From Daedaleopsis sinensis (Eukaryota > Basidiomycota > Agaricomycetes > Polyporales > Polyporaceae): 64,000 bases of DNA. Under the pieces are notes generated by a model. The model had not been told where the DNA came from. It did not search any database and saw only the letters and a program-made list of their open reading frames with translations. Location: contig CM066310.1 of NCBI GenBank assembly GCA_033807695.1, forward strand, positions 2,356,001 through 2,420,000, in the 5' to 3' direction. This document shows positions 53,478 to 64,000 of the stretch, piece by piece (the first letter of the stretch is position 1; each line of letters begins with the position of its first letter). A program made the position numbers and the translations under genes.

Positions 53478-55501
53478 TCAAAAGGTGTAGATATCTAGAT
53501 CAGGGTATCTGTCGCTCGACGGCCCAGGCGTTGTCTGCTAGTGGATCAGCGAGTATGCCTGACAGAGTCGGCGCGGTACTTACGCGCATCCCGACCAGCT
53601 GCTCGCGATCAATCATGAACCCCGAGTAGTCCCCAACGATGTCGAGCACGTCCGTCCTTGTCGTCACGGCGTAAGGCAGGGTGCTCACAACAGGCGAGCG
53701 AAACACGTCCCCGGGCTCGATGACAAGCGCGTCCGTGACGATGGTGTGGTACCTACCCGGACGCCGTGAGATACCAGGCGGGAGGGCGGTAGGATCCTCG
53801 CGCCTGGTCGGATGGCAATTGAAGTCGAGTACCATGATCCTGCGCCCGCTCAAGCTCGGATCGTGGTTGAGCGCTTCGGCCACGACACGCGCCCCGTGAA
53901 TGTATCTGTGGTAGATGAGATCCGCTCAGATGACGTTCGAAACACACGGGCGCAATTTTCACCTTACTGAGAGGAAGGGGCCGACAAAGTCGACAAGCCT
54001 GGTGTTATCCGGACCCCATTCGTCCCATTCCCGTTCGACGCACGGGAGGTCTTCCAGTGATGAGCCCGGAGGAGGGAGACAAGAGGTCAGGAATCGGTTG
54101 TGCACGAAGAGGCTGAGATGTCGCCGGGAGGGAATGTCTTCATATCGTAGGTTCAGCACATGTATACGCGTCTCCCGGTCCGTCTCGAACGGGCGGCCTG
54201 TTGTGGGATGCGCAACGAAAGGTGCTGAATGCGTATACGCCTCCCTTAACCCGCGTCCCGGCAGTGTTAGAGGTAGATGAAGTCGAGCGACCATGGCGTG
54301 AGTCGGTGGATGTGAACTCCCATCTTCAAATGAGTACAGTACGATTGAGCCATCTCCGTCAGTGGATGTGAGCATGAAGGCATGGTTGGAGAGGAAGTTG
54401 AAGTTGTATGTGCCATTCGGCAGGTCAGCACCAGAGCACATCTTGAATAACCGGTTAGTGAAGAACAGAGCTTGTTGAGGTGACGTACCATGATTGGCGT
54501 TCCGGTGTGCCAGTTCCAGATGAGCAAGAGTGGATCGTGAGACCAAAAGAATGCGCCGATGATATGGTCTACGATTTGAATCGTCAAATGCGTTGGATGC
54601 GACGGGATAGGTGATCGGAGAACTGCGTTCGCAGCCATTGGGTGTGGCTTGTTGTTGATCATGGTACGGAGGTGCAGGTCAAAGCTTAACAACGGGATGC
54701 TTAGAATGCAGTGAGTCAGAATCATAATTCGTTAAATGCTATGGCAGTCTCGTTCCCAGCCAGTCATGAATGAGGCAGAAGAGTGAGACAGTAACATGCG
54801 GGTACACGCTATCCGATGAACTTCGTACAGTAGATTGGGGGGGTCGTGACAATGTCACTCCTACTTCAGCTGGTCACAAGCAGAGGACTGACGTAGCATA
54901 GCAAAAACAATTCGAAAACATACCTGTTATTTGGATCTCCCACCGTCACCCCCGCCAATGCAATCAAATCCTGCGATGGATCGATGGCAAAGTCACGAAC
55001 ATCCTGTTCGGCATACTCCATTTCAAGCGTCCTCGAGGCTTCGACTGTGGTCGGCAGCGAAGTCAAGACCAGTCTATTAGTCGGATACCTGTCCATGAAC
55101 GCTGCGTAGTGTCCGTCGACCAACTCGTAGGCGGCTGAGTATGCGGGTGCAGGGCCTTGGATGGTTACCGCTTTAGTCCATTCTAGGAATCTCCATTGTT
55201 TCCGGAGTGCAAGAAGCCGCGAGAGCCGTTCTGAGGTCGAGAGCGTGCAGCCGGTGCCGTCCACCAGACCGTCTGCGGCGAGTTCGACGTGGTACTGCAA
55301 CTCCACCGAGTTCTTGATCATGCTGTGCAGTCTACTGCATAACTAACATTTTGTTAGATAGATGTAGAAACTGTGATGGAGCAATTTACATACCAAAGTG
55401 CAACGCAGCAAGCATTTCAGGCTAAGATGACTCAGTATTTGGATCACTAGTTCATCCGGAAGTGTGAGTAAGCTTGGGCCTGGGACAGAGATTCCAGCCA
55501 T
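53478..55501 (-). CDS. F-box protein, divergent pair member 1 (527 aa)
   Basis: Exons (minus): 55501-55394, 55342-54924, 54684-54489, 54441-53963, 53905-53584, 53537-53478. The N-terminal F-box is LLTLPDELVIQILSHLSLKCLLRCTLLCSRLHSMI (split across intron 1). Next come ELQYHVELAADGLVDG and LSRLLALRKQWRFLEW, a region typical of a large Agaricomycete F-box family. Later motifs LLLIWNWHTGTPIM, WDEWGPDNTR, YIHGARVV and VLDFNCHP align with the same positions in the 56006 gene, and both end in YTF. It probably links an unknown target to an SCF ligase. The acceptor of intron 2 (TTAAG) and the donor of intron 4 (AAG|GTGAAA) were chosen because they restore frame and alignment with the paralogue. Confidence 0.84.
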
Positions 55502-56005
55502 TGATGTTGAAGAAAGTGGAGACAGTGTGGTTGCGGCAGATGCAGGGTGAGGAGGAGGACGAGGATGAAATGCATATGGGCACAAATGGGAGGAAGCGCC
55601 CAAAGCGACATGGTAACGCAGGGCGCTCGGACAGCCGGACCGTGACGTATATCGGCGCTTATACTACCATTTTCCGACCAAGTAGATTTTTACGGCACTG
55701 TCGCACAACTGTCGCAGTCTGAATGTCAGAACGTTAGTATATGTGGCACTTGTTCGGTGTCACTGCCGCGTAGAACATGCCCAGATTTCGGCGCACAAGA
55801 CATACGAATCCCCTCATAATAATAATATCATCGACGCGCCGCCGCGTACTGAACTCCTCGCGGCCCCTCTATGCCGAACTTGTTGCACTTTCCCACGCAT
55901 AGCCACCTTGTCGTGACTTGGGCTGCACGGTCTTTGTCCACGATTATAATTAAGTTCCACCACCAACTCACCTCTTCCTTGTTAACTACTTGCACTATAC
56001 CGCTC
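55502..56005. promoter_or_regulatory. shared upstream region of the divergent F-box pair
   Basis: 504 bp between the start codons of two head-to-head F-box genes, so it must hold both promoters. No clear TATA box; an AT-rich block (AATAATAATATCATC) lies near 55820. Confidence 0.5.
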
Positions 56006-57906
56006 ATGATTGCCTTGCCCCGCGAGCTGATTGTCTACGTCCTTTTGTACCTACCGCATGACCATGTTCTGCGGTGTAATTTGGTAAGTTCTATCGCTTG
56101 ATTTTTGCTAGCGATTCCTCGGAGTCCGCCGCTGATTTTTCTGGTCTATCCTGCAGGTCTGCAAAGCTCTCAACGCAGCAATTCGTGATAGCACTGCCTT
56201 GCGGTACCAGATCGAGTTAGAAGTTGAAGGCTTTCTCAATGGCCCAAAGGGAAATCTCTGCAGCTCCGACCGTCTGAACCGCCTCGTCGAGAGGCGGAAC
56301 CGGTGGCTACGGTTCGATTGGTCTCAGACCCTTCCTATTTCCGCAAGCAAGATCATCCCGGAGATCCCACTACCGTACGAACTACAAGGCGGAGCATTCT
56401 TCAGCTTCTCGTCGAACGGAGGAGCACCAGTCATGAATGAGACTCGACTACCATCTCACACAGACCCTTTGCCTCTCTACACTACCACAAACTCAGAAGC
56501 GCAGTACATCGACATCACCACCGATCCTTCCCAAGATCTGATGATAGTACTTGACATCCAAGGCCGGTAAGTACATCCGTTCAGTGTCTAGAAACTTGTC
56601 ACTTAATTTGACGGTCATCATCCAGTATTCATGCTCGGTCGCTCGCTACTCATGCCGCACATCCATCAGCGGAACAGCCGATTTTGCGCCCTGATGGAAC
56701 GCTCGAGCCTCGGGGTAGCGGCGTATACATCGCTCACGATCTCGTCGCCCTGCTGGAGTGGCGAGACCACATAGGGCTAACTATCTGGAACTGGAAGACT
56801 GGATCCGCGATACTCGTATGCAGCTTATCGCTCTTGCCCTGTTGAGCGACGCTCATTGATGACGCAGCACGGGTACGGCGATGACCTGCCGTATCTCGTC
56901 ACAGGCTTCGTGTGGCTCTCGCCGTCTGCTTTCGTCCTGGCGAACGTGGACGGAAACGAGTTCCTCCTCTTCTCGCTATCCGCCGTCGACTGTGCCTCAC
57001 CCACCGCCCCGCGCACCTTCGCGGATCTCTCCCCGCACGCACGCCTCAAGCTCCCGCAGATCGAGGACGGCTGGCACATGTCCTGCTTCCTCCTGGAGTC
57101 CACGCCGATTCTCGCGTCCGTCCCGGCGGGCAGTCCGTTCGCGGTATCCCCCGAGTCTCACATCGTCGTGTTCACCACGCAGTACGCGACCACACACCAC
57201 CTTGCCCACTCCGGTCGCTACGTCGGCTTTGTGCACAAGCGGGCCCTCGTGCAGTACATGGACGACACTGGGGAAGCGGCGAGAGACGTGGAATGGGCCG
57301 AATGGGGCCCGACGAACACGCGGATCATCCCGAACCGCTTCTCGAGAGCGGTGTATGCCCGGTACGCCGTTTCGCAGTCATAGAAAGACTCACATCGGAC
57401 TCACGCATCCTCTCCGACCCGGGCACAGCTACGTGCACGGGCAGAGAGTCGTGTTTCCCGCACGCCGCCACGCACAGAACGTGATCCTGCTCGACTTCAA
57501 CGTCCATCCGAAGCGGCTCGCCTCCGCGCGACGGGCGCACCGCGATAGCGGCGAAGAGAAGGAGTGCTTCAAGCTCGTGCAGGAGCCGAACGTGATCCGC
57601 AACGACCCCGTCGACGAGGAGCTGCTCGGGTGGCTCGCGCTTGTGAAGGCGCACCCCTTCGTGGAGGACGTCGAGACGCGCTTGCCGTATGTGACCGTGA
57701 GCGCGCTGTTAGGCCCGAAGGACGGCAGGCCGCAGCACTACATGATTGATGACGAGCGGCTCATGCACTTGATCGTACGTGTCGCGTGGAGTGCGGGACG
57801 ATGCTGCGCTGACGGGTGTTTGACGTAGCCCCCCCTCGACGACTTCAAGCCTAGTGCTGGCAGTGGTGATTTCGGGAACGGAAGCGTCAGGGTGTACACA
57901 TTCTAG
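56006..57906 (+). CDS. F-box protein, divergent pair member 2 (531 aa)
   Basis: Exons: 56006-56083, 56157-56566, 56626-56815, 56868-57361, 57429-57774, 57829-57906; frames agree. The F-box begins immediately (MIALPRELIVYVLLYLPHDHV, LRCNLVCKALNAAI). It continues ALRYQIELEVEGFLNGP, LNRLVERRNRWLRFDW, DHIGLTIWNWKTGSAIL, FVWLSPSAFVLANVDGNEF, WAEWGPTNTRIIP, YVHGQRVVFPARR, ILLDFNVHPKR, and ends VRVYTF. The six introns and exons match the 53478-55501 gene in position, so both derive from one duplication. The WD-like Trp-Asn-Trp strand pattern suggests a beta-rich substrate domain rather than leucine-rich repeats; this is inference. Role: SCF substrate receptor of unknown specificity. Confidence 0.88.
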
Positions 57907-58592
57907 CGATCGAGCCTGACCTGATTTATATGTATGTAAACCGCTCGTTCATAGCTCGTTCGAGTGCGTCTTGTGCTCACTATCCATCTCTGTGCACGAC
58001 AGACACATCGCGAGGTGCGACACAGCTGAACAAGTTGCTCTACTTATAATTTTTCGATAGATACTCGCTTCCGCTCAGCTGACTGTGTGCGAGTACTATC
58101 ACTTAGGCTACTCGATCGTCGCCTTTTCGTCGCGAACAGTGGATGGGAAGAGCCACCTATCGTTCAATTAAACATCCGCCCAGTGTTGCATCAGGGAATT
58201 CAGGCTTCATGGCTTCACGGAGGCTCTCACAAGACAGCAACATGTATTCTTTACAGCAAATGGTATACGCACATATGCCTGTAAGCCATGCTACTGCTTG
58301 AGCAGAAGCCTAGTGCTGTACTACCATGGCAGTTGTGGGAGATAAGGAAACCGATAAGTACGCTTGGCGGTGGCGCTAATATAGAGATCTCCCACCGAGC
58401 ACCGAAGCAGTGATGCTGATAGAACCGGCAATCATTTCGCACCAGGACCAAGGCAGGACGCGCGAGGAGCGCGACCACGTTATCTCCCCTGCGCGAGGGT
58501 ATATATGTCCTCAACCATGGATTCGCGCTCGCACGATAGTGGCTCGAGCACTTCCACCTCCTCCCCCGGATCTCCTACACGACGGCCTCGCA
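57907..58592. other. intergenic with permease promoter
   Basis: No coding signal; contains a TATATA element 93 bp before the permease start. Confidence 0.5.
58500..58505 (+). promoter_or_regulatory. TATA element of amino-acid permease gene
   Basis: TATATA in GAGGGTATATATGTCC, 93 bases upstream of the ATG at 58593. Confidence 0.45.
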
Positions 58593-60887
58593 ATGACGGA
58601 CGTGTCTTCGGTGGAGAAACATGGCGGCGCGGCGGCGCACACAACTGTGGTCGACGACGAGAAGGAGTTGGCGCGGATGGGGTACAAACAGGAGCTCAAG
58701 TGAGTGCTTCCTCGTCTTGCAGCGAATGAGAACTGACCTCGGCGCGGGGGAACTTCGCAGACGTGACTTGACGCTGCTACAGGCGAGTCATACATCTACT
58801 TCAGCACTTGTGTGCCCGCGCGGACTACGTGATTGACGGCCAGTGATTCGCAGAACTTCGGTGTGTCGTTCTCGATCATCAGTGTCATCACTGGAATCCC
58901 CTCTCTGTTCATGTACGGACTGGTGCGTCGTTCTTCATGCACAAACTCGAACCAGGACACCGAACGTGTTCCGGGCCTATAGAACACCGGGGGACCGGCC
59001 GTTATGGTGTGGGGATGGATAGTCGTCGGTGAGCAAGCTCCTACGTTCCGTTGATCCAATGCCACTCAACGTCCTGGCCAGCATTCTTCACAATCATGGT
59101 CGGTCTCGCTATGGGTGGTGCGTACACTCATACTGCAGGTGTCTCGATTGATTGACCCGGATCCGTGTCTTCCAGAGGTCTGCAGCGCACATCCCACGAG
59201 TGGTGGTCCCTACTTCTGGGCAGCAATGCTTTCAGAGCCCAAGAATGCCGCGTTCGCATCCTGGGTCACTGGCTGGTTTAACCTCCTCGGCCAAGTGGCA
59301 GTCACGACCGGCATCAGGTACGTACCGCGGTAGACCCATCTCCCTTCCTATCGTGTCTGAGACACATCCAGTTACGCGGTCGCGAACTTCATCTCTACAC
59401 TTGCGACATTTAATACGGACTTCGTTCCCGAGCCTCGAATCACCATCGGCATCTACGCAGGCGTCCTCATCTGCCAGGGTCTAATCAATACATTCGGCGT
59501 ACATCTGCTGAAATATATCAACAACGTATCCGTCTGGTGGCATGCCGTCGGCACGACGGCTGTGGTCATCGCCGTGCTTGCTGCAGCACCCTCGCACCAG
59601 TCCGCAAAGTTCGTCTTCGGGACGTTCATAGATAACACCGGCGTCGACGGCGCGCCCGGATGGAGCGAGCGCGCTAGCCCCGCGTACGTCGTGGTCATCG
59701 GAATCCTCATGGCGCAGTACACCCTCACAGGTGAGCCGCCACTGTCGCCACCATGACGGCCCAGCTGACACCGTCAGGATTCGACGGCAGCGCTCACGTG
59801 GGTAGCATGCCCCATAGTCTGCGTGCCACAATCTGACGGCGCAAGTCTAGATGACAGAGGAGACGCACAACGCAGCGATGTCGGGATCGATTGGCATCAT
59901 CATGGCCATTGGTGTCTCCGCCGTGCTCGGCTGGTTCGTCATCCTGGGGTTCCTGTTCTCCATCCAGGACCTCGACGCGACCGTCAACTCGGCGACCGGC
60001 CAGCCCGTCGCGCAGATTTTCCTGGACACGGTCGGCGAGAAGGGCGCTATCGTTCTCATGGTCTGTGCGGCTCTCCATACATGCAACCTCACCGGCGCAT
60101 CGCTGAACTTGCCCGCGCCAGGTGATCGTAATCGGCGCGATGTTCTTCTGCGGCACGTTCTCGATCACGTCCAATAGCCGCATGATGTACGCGTTCTCGC
60201 GCGACGGCGCTATTCCTGGGCATAGGTTCTTCCACAAGGTCGACGAAAAGACGCAGTCGCCCATCCGCACCGGTTCGTTCCTGCCCGTGCTGCCTGGTGG
60301 CCGTCGTATTCACCTTATCTTCCGCTGCAGTGTGGCTTGCGTGCACGCTGAGCTTCATCCTTGCCCTTCCTAGTCTCGGCAGCTCCGTCGCATTCTCTGC
60401 TGCAACCAGTATCGCAACGATCGGCCTGTACATCTCTTACGGTATGCCCCGTCTGTGTTTCCCTTCATGGCGCAGCTGACACAGTGGTGTGCCTAAGGCA
60501 TCCCCATCGCACTGCGTCTAGTCTACAGGAAGCGCTTCCAGCGTGGGCCCTTCCATCTCGGGCCGTTCTCGTATCCGGTCGCGTTCATCGCTTGCGTCTG
60601 GATCCTCTTCATCGCCATTGTGTTCATCCTCCCGCAAGCGAACCCGGTTGACACGCAGACTCTAAACTACGCTATAGTCGCCGTCGGCATTGTGATCACA
60701 TACTCGATGGGCTTCTGGCTGCTCAGCGCGCGGAAATGGTTCACAGGTCCTATCAAGCAAATCAAGGGTGCGTGCGTTGTTCTCGTTGCGGTCGCACCAC
60801 CTGCTCACCTTTAGCACAGAGGAGGAGATGAGTGTCGACACTTCGGATCCTGCAAGCGAGGCGGCGACACAGGACGTAAAACAATAA
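58593..60887 (+). CDS. amino-acid/GABA permease, APC superfamily (535 aa, 13 exons)
   Basis: Exons: 58593-58699, 58761-58782, 58854-58922, 58983-59028, 59082-59114, 59176-59317, 59372-59730, 59778-59797, 59851-60060, 60122-60272, 60331-60441, 60498-60767, 60820-60887. Motifs fit the ACT/GABA-permease family: KELARMGYKQELKRDLTLLQNFGVSFS before helix 1, then NTGGPAVMVWGWIV, MGEVCSAHPTSGGPYFWAA, FDGSAHMTEETHNA (consensus amphipathic region), SNSRMMYAFSRDGAIPGH, and SYGIPIALRL. About twelve membrane helices are expected. It imports amino acids, GABA or choline-like substrates across the plasma membrane by proton symport; specificity cannot be read from sequence. The join after 58782 uses a GC donor (CAG|GCGAGT). 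Start at ATG 58593; an in-frame upstream ATG (58410) lies before the TATA element. Confidence 0.92.
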
Positions 60888-61209
60888 CAACCAGCTTCAT
60901 TTCTTGGGCTTCCGAATTCCGGATAGATACTGACTTTGTGCCCTCACTTAATATACGACATCCAGACGCAGCCCAATAGCCGCCATACACCTCACCTGGA
61001 ATGGCGCAGCTTGTGCGCACACGGGAGCAGCGGTAGTAGCCTGAATACCAGACACATTCATCTAACACGCAAATCGCATCTAACATACATGCCCGGACAA
61101 TAATAAGATACCGACCGCCAGCAACCCTTGCTCCCGCTCATTCGACAGTGAAGCTGAGAGTAACCAATCAGCACTCGAAGACAACAGAATTCGGACCGTA
61201 GATGACTCA
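60888..61209. other. intergenic between convergent genes
   Basis: 322 bp containing two 3' UTRs; no other signal seen. Confidence 0.5.
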
Positions 61210-62817
61210 CTAGACCATATCGTCAAGAGCACCGTGCTGAGCCACGGCAACGAGCGCAGGCTGGTGGTTCGCAGCAGAGTTGATCGAAGCCAGACGGTAG
61301 GTGCCGGCGGGGAGGCCAGCGACCGTCGCAGTCAGCACGCCGCCCTGCGCGGGGGTGTTGAGGCCCTTGAACCACTTGAACTGGGTCGGGTCTGTGGGCG
61401 TGGTGTCCGTGAGGGATGCGACGGCGTCGATGGTGATGTGCGAGTGGCCCTTGATGTTCCCCGTCGCCGCGTCCACCTCCTGCGGCGCGGCGAAGTACGT
61501 CGAGTTGGGGTTCGTGAAGAAGCCCGTCGCGAGGTTGCGGATCGCCATTTTGATCGTGAAGTTGGTGTTCGCCGGGATCTTGTCGAGGTTCTTGGGGGAG
61601 ATGAACTTGCTCGAGGGCATGTTCGCCGTCGACGCGATCACGCCCATCGGCGCGGGGTTGCACGAGCCCCCTGTGATCTGCTGCCCGTTCGTGATTGGCT
61701 TCTTGACTGTCGCGCAGAAGTTGATGAAGTTGTTCGTGGATGTCGCAGAGGGGACTTGGTTGGCGTCCTTACTGCGCTGAGTGAGTACTGTGTTATCGAT
61801 TCGTCTCTCGGGGTACTCACACTGCCTGTCCGTCCTGCGCGAAGCCGGGCGCGATCACAGAGTCGAGGAGTGTCTTTGAGGTCTGCGGATCGTCGCCTGC
61901 AGCGGCACCCGTGCCAGCGTTATTTCCTGCTGCGACGGTGCCAGTCTGCAATCAAGGATCAGAACTACGCCGTGGAGAAAAAACAGCTACAGGACATACC
62001 GCAGCTGCGCTGGACACGACGGTGGACGCAGCGACCGCGGTGTCGGAAACAGCAGCCGAACTCGCCGGAGGGGCGGCCACGCTAGCACTAGCGGTAGCCG
62101 CAGCGGTGTCGACCGCGCTGGCGGATGCTACCACAGAGGTGCCGGAAACAGCAGCTGAGCTCGCCGGAGGAGCAGCTACGCTAACGCTAGCGCTAGCAGT
62201 CGCACCGGCGGATGTCACCACAGAGGTGCCCACATCGATAGAAGTAGCGGGGGGCGCGCTGGCCGCGACAGAGGTGGTGGCAGCGACGGAAGTCGCCGCC
62301 GGAGGAGGTGTCGGATCGTCTGACGGGGCTCCGGGTGCCCCCAGTGCCCCGCCGAGGCGAGCGTTGGCGTCCGCTTCAGTAGTGCAAGTGACCGTCGTTC
62401 CACGAGAGTTGACATCAGGAAGAGCAGTGCAGCTACACGGTTCCAGGGAAACAATATTAATAAACACTCTTGCACCCGCAGTCACAGAATTCGGCGCGTG
62501 CACTTACATCAGTCCTTCTGGGCAGGGAGTGAGGACGAACTTGCCGCCAGCGCACTGAGCGAACGCCGTACCGACACACGCGTTTTGGCCTTCCTTGCAA
62601 GCAGAGTTTGCGTCAAGTCTGCTGAACTGCTGGCTGTTGAGCGGGCGAATGTAAGCTCCGTGCGAGCTAGGATAGACGGATCGCATGGGGACACTAACTT
62701 GAGCAGGACGGCTTCCCTTGCATTCTCGCTTGAGAAGGAGGCGCGGCCGTAGTGCCTCGGCCTCGCAGAGGCGGCGAGAGCGAGAGAAAGAGCGACGAAG
62801 AGGGTGGAGAGCTGCAT
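61210..62817 (-). CDS. secreted protein with CBM19-type chitin-binding-like domain (465 aa)
   Basis: Exons (minus): 62817-62699, 62666-62508, 62432-62000, 61945-61821, 61771-61210; frames agree. Signal peptide MQLSTLFVALSLALAASA. A Cys-rich domain follows at about residues 62-110: ANSACKEGQNACVGTAFAQC, GGKFVLTPCPEG, CTALPDVNSRGTTVTC, the spacing of carbohydrate-binding module 19, a chitin-binding fold. A long Ala/Ser/Thr/Val/Pro linker contains a near-duplicate of SVAAPPASSAAVS. The C-terminal 210 residues are a conserved domain of unknown function (NNFINFCATV, GSCNPAPMG, RNLATGFFTNP, GHSHITIDAV, ANHQPALVAVAQHGALDDMV), often misnamed ribosomal protein S17 in fungal annotations. It is probably extracellular and wall-associated. 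An in-frame ATG 9 bases upstream (62826) is an alternative start. The truncated paralogue lies at 10885-11630. Confidence 0.88.
62090..62270. repeat. internal repeat coding the Ala/Ser/Val/Pro linker
   Basis: Two degenerate copies of a segment coding ASVAAPPASSAAVS, plus partial copies, built on GCC/GCA/GTG codons inside the CBM19-type gene. Confidence 0.7.
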
Positions 62818-64000
62818 GATGGTCAAAGGTCGGGTCGTGAATGTGAGCGCGATCTACGCGGAAAGAGGGTGTGAAAGGTCGTAGGCCGTTAATTGGACTG
62901 GTAAGTCTCTGAAGCAGTGGACACCAGGTCGCTGAAGAAGACCAAGAAGTCGCGAAGCTGGCCCCTTTTGTACTCATGGCCTAGCTTGTATCGCCTCCTG
63001 AGGGGCCCATACATTACGCGGGGCAAACTCGAGACGCAAGCTTACGGGGAAACTCGGGTGTGCCGACTTCTGCACATTGCTGCAGACTGTGGTGCATTAT
63101 TCCCGGCCACGAACTGTGCAGAAGTCGATGAGCCACAATGCTGACCGGACACAGCACAGTTACGTTGTAGACTTTTGTTGGCTGCGATCTTACTGAAAGC
63201 GTAGATGTTACTGCGATCACTTATGACTAGGGTATCGACGTGTGAGCATGCTCGTCAGATGGGTTCCGAGCTCGCAACACAACACTCACTGCTGCAAGTG
63301 TGCCATCGGTCCAAGGTGATCGGTGAAGGTGAGTCGTTGTGATATAATAGATACTGACCCGAAGTCCGTAATGCAAGTGCCAGCAGTGCCAATTAGTAGT
63401 AGCCTCTCACTTGTCTCGAGCATGCCGAACATTCTTGAGATATGATGCGGAATTGCCCAATACTGCAAGTCGGACGGCAGACAGCATCGGCACTACGGCG
63501 AGGTTGATTCCCACGACCGTAGTTATTGGCAACCTACCGACTCTGTGAGCGTAACATACATCATTCAGACTCGGAGAGCGATGTCAGACGAGCTACCAAC
63601 GCCTTCCGCATTGCTAAGGTTTTGACTTGTGGATAGCCCGGTACCTGTGTGGAGTGATACACTGTTAGAGTAGCCGCACGAGGGAACGCACCCGCCGGGC
63701 CAATCAATTGACGGTGAGAGCGCAAAATACACAGGCTGCGGCGCTCGACTGCGCATTGCGGCACTACCTGGGAACCACGCTGAGGTCGAGATATTCAAAG
63801 GTCGAGAATTGAATATTGAAGCTCGGAGCGAAAGCCTTCTATTGTGGCAAATGTTCGATCAGCAATAGGTAGCTCTAGCTATCAAATACCATGTTCGACT
63901 GATCGCAGAACGGAATGGCGAGATCGAGCTCGCAAAGTGTAGTGATGGGGAATGACGGCCGGCGCCGTGACCGTAGTGCCAGCGTAGTTGTTGACGCCAG
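62818..64000. other. gene-free right end of window
   Basis: Promoter of the secreted CBM19-type gene, then about 1 kb without coding motif. Frames at 63286-63800 (minus) lack composition or splice support. A hairpin lies at 63064-63127. Confidence 0.5.
63064..63127. repeat. 13 bp perfect inverted repeat (hairpin)
   Basis: CGACTTCTGCACA (63064-63076) and TGTGCAGAAGTCG (63115-63127) with a 38-base loop. It could be a small structured RNA, a binding site, or a trace of a mobile element. Confidence 0.75.

Overview
This window is nuclear DNA from a basidiomycete fungus, most likely an Agaricomycete of polypore type. The basis is protein content plus gene structure: genes are split by many 45-60 base GT-AG introns, some first exons are only a few bases long, there are many F-box genes, and several secreted families typical of mushroom-forming fungi are present. 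The species cannot be named from sequence alone. All exon joins given here were checked by hand for GT/AG borders and for reading-frame continuity, except where stated.

Layout, left to right. 0-3 kb: the 3' part of an Atg22-like vacuolar transporter (leaves the window on the left) and a six-exon SUMO gene. 4-8 kb: a protein with a ricin-B-type beta-trefoil lectin-like domain and a Zn2Cys6 transcription factor. 8-13 kb: mostly gene-poor, with an N-terminally truncated copy of a secreted-protein gene whose complete paralogue sits at 61.2-62.8 kb, and a 79-residue membrane peptide gene. 13-26.7 kb: a coiled-coil NFKBIL1/J-like protein, a basic Ser/Pro-rich protein, an F-box protein, a single-pass membrane protein, and a prolyl-4-hydroxylase-like 2OG-Fe(II) oxygenase. 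26.85-31.64 kb: a 4,790 bp element with perfect 50 bp terminal inverted repeats and TA on both sides. It carries a DDE (Tc1/mariner/IS630-like) transposase plus two passenger genes, a GNAT acetyltransferase and an unrecognised 553-residue protein. 31.8-46.5 kb: an F-box gene whose promoter abuts the element, an LSH/DDM1-like SNF2 remodeller with a hairpin repeat in its first intron, a secreted protein gene, an 11-copy G-rich heptamer array, an inverted F-box paralogue that has lost its F-box by an in-frame deletion, and another F-box gene. 46.9-53.2 kb: a decayed GMC oxidoreductase, a nine-exon arylsulfatase, and a tandem pair of spartin/senescence-domain genes, one of them truncated. 53.5-58 kb: two divergent F-box paralogues with matching exon structure. 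58.6-64 kb: a 13-exon amino-acid permease, a secreted CBM19-type protein gene, and a gene-free right end.

The most notable unit is the 4.8 kb composite transposon. Its three genes fill the space between the inverted repeats almost completely (about 105 bp to each repeat), so GNAT and the 553-residue protein look like part of the element rather than chance neighbours. The rest of the window shows repeated small-scale duplication and truncation: F-box pairs, the spartin pair and the CBM19 pair each combine one complete copy with one reduced copy.
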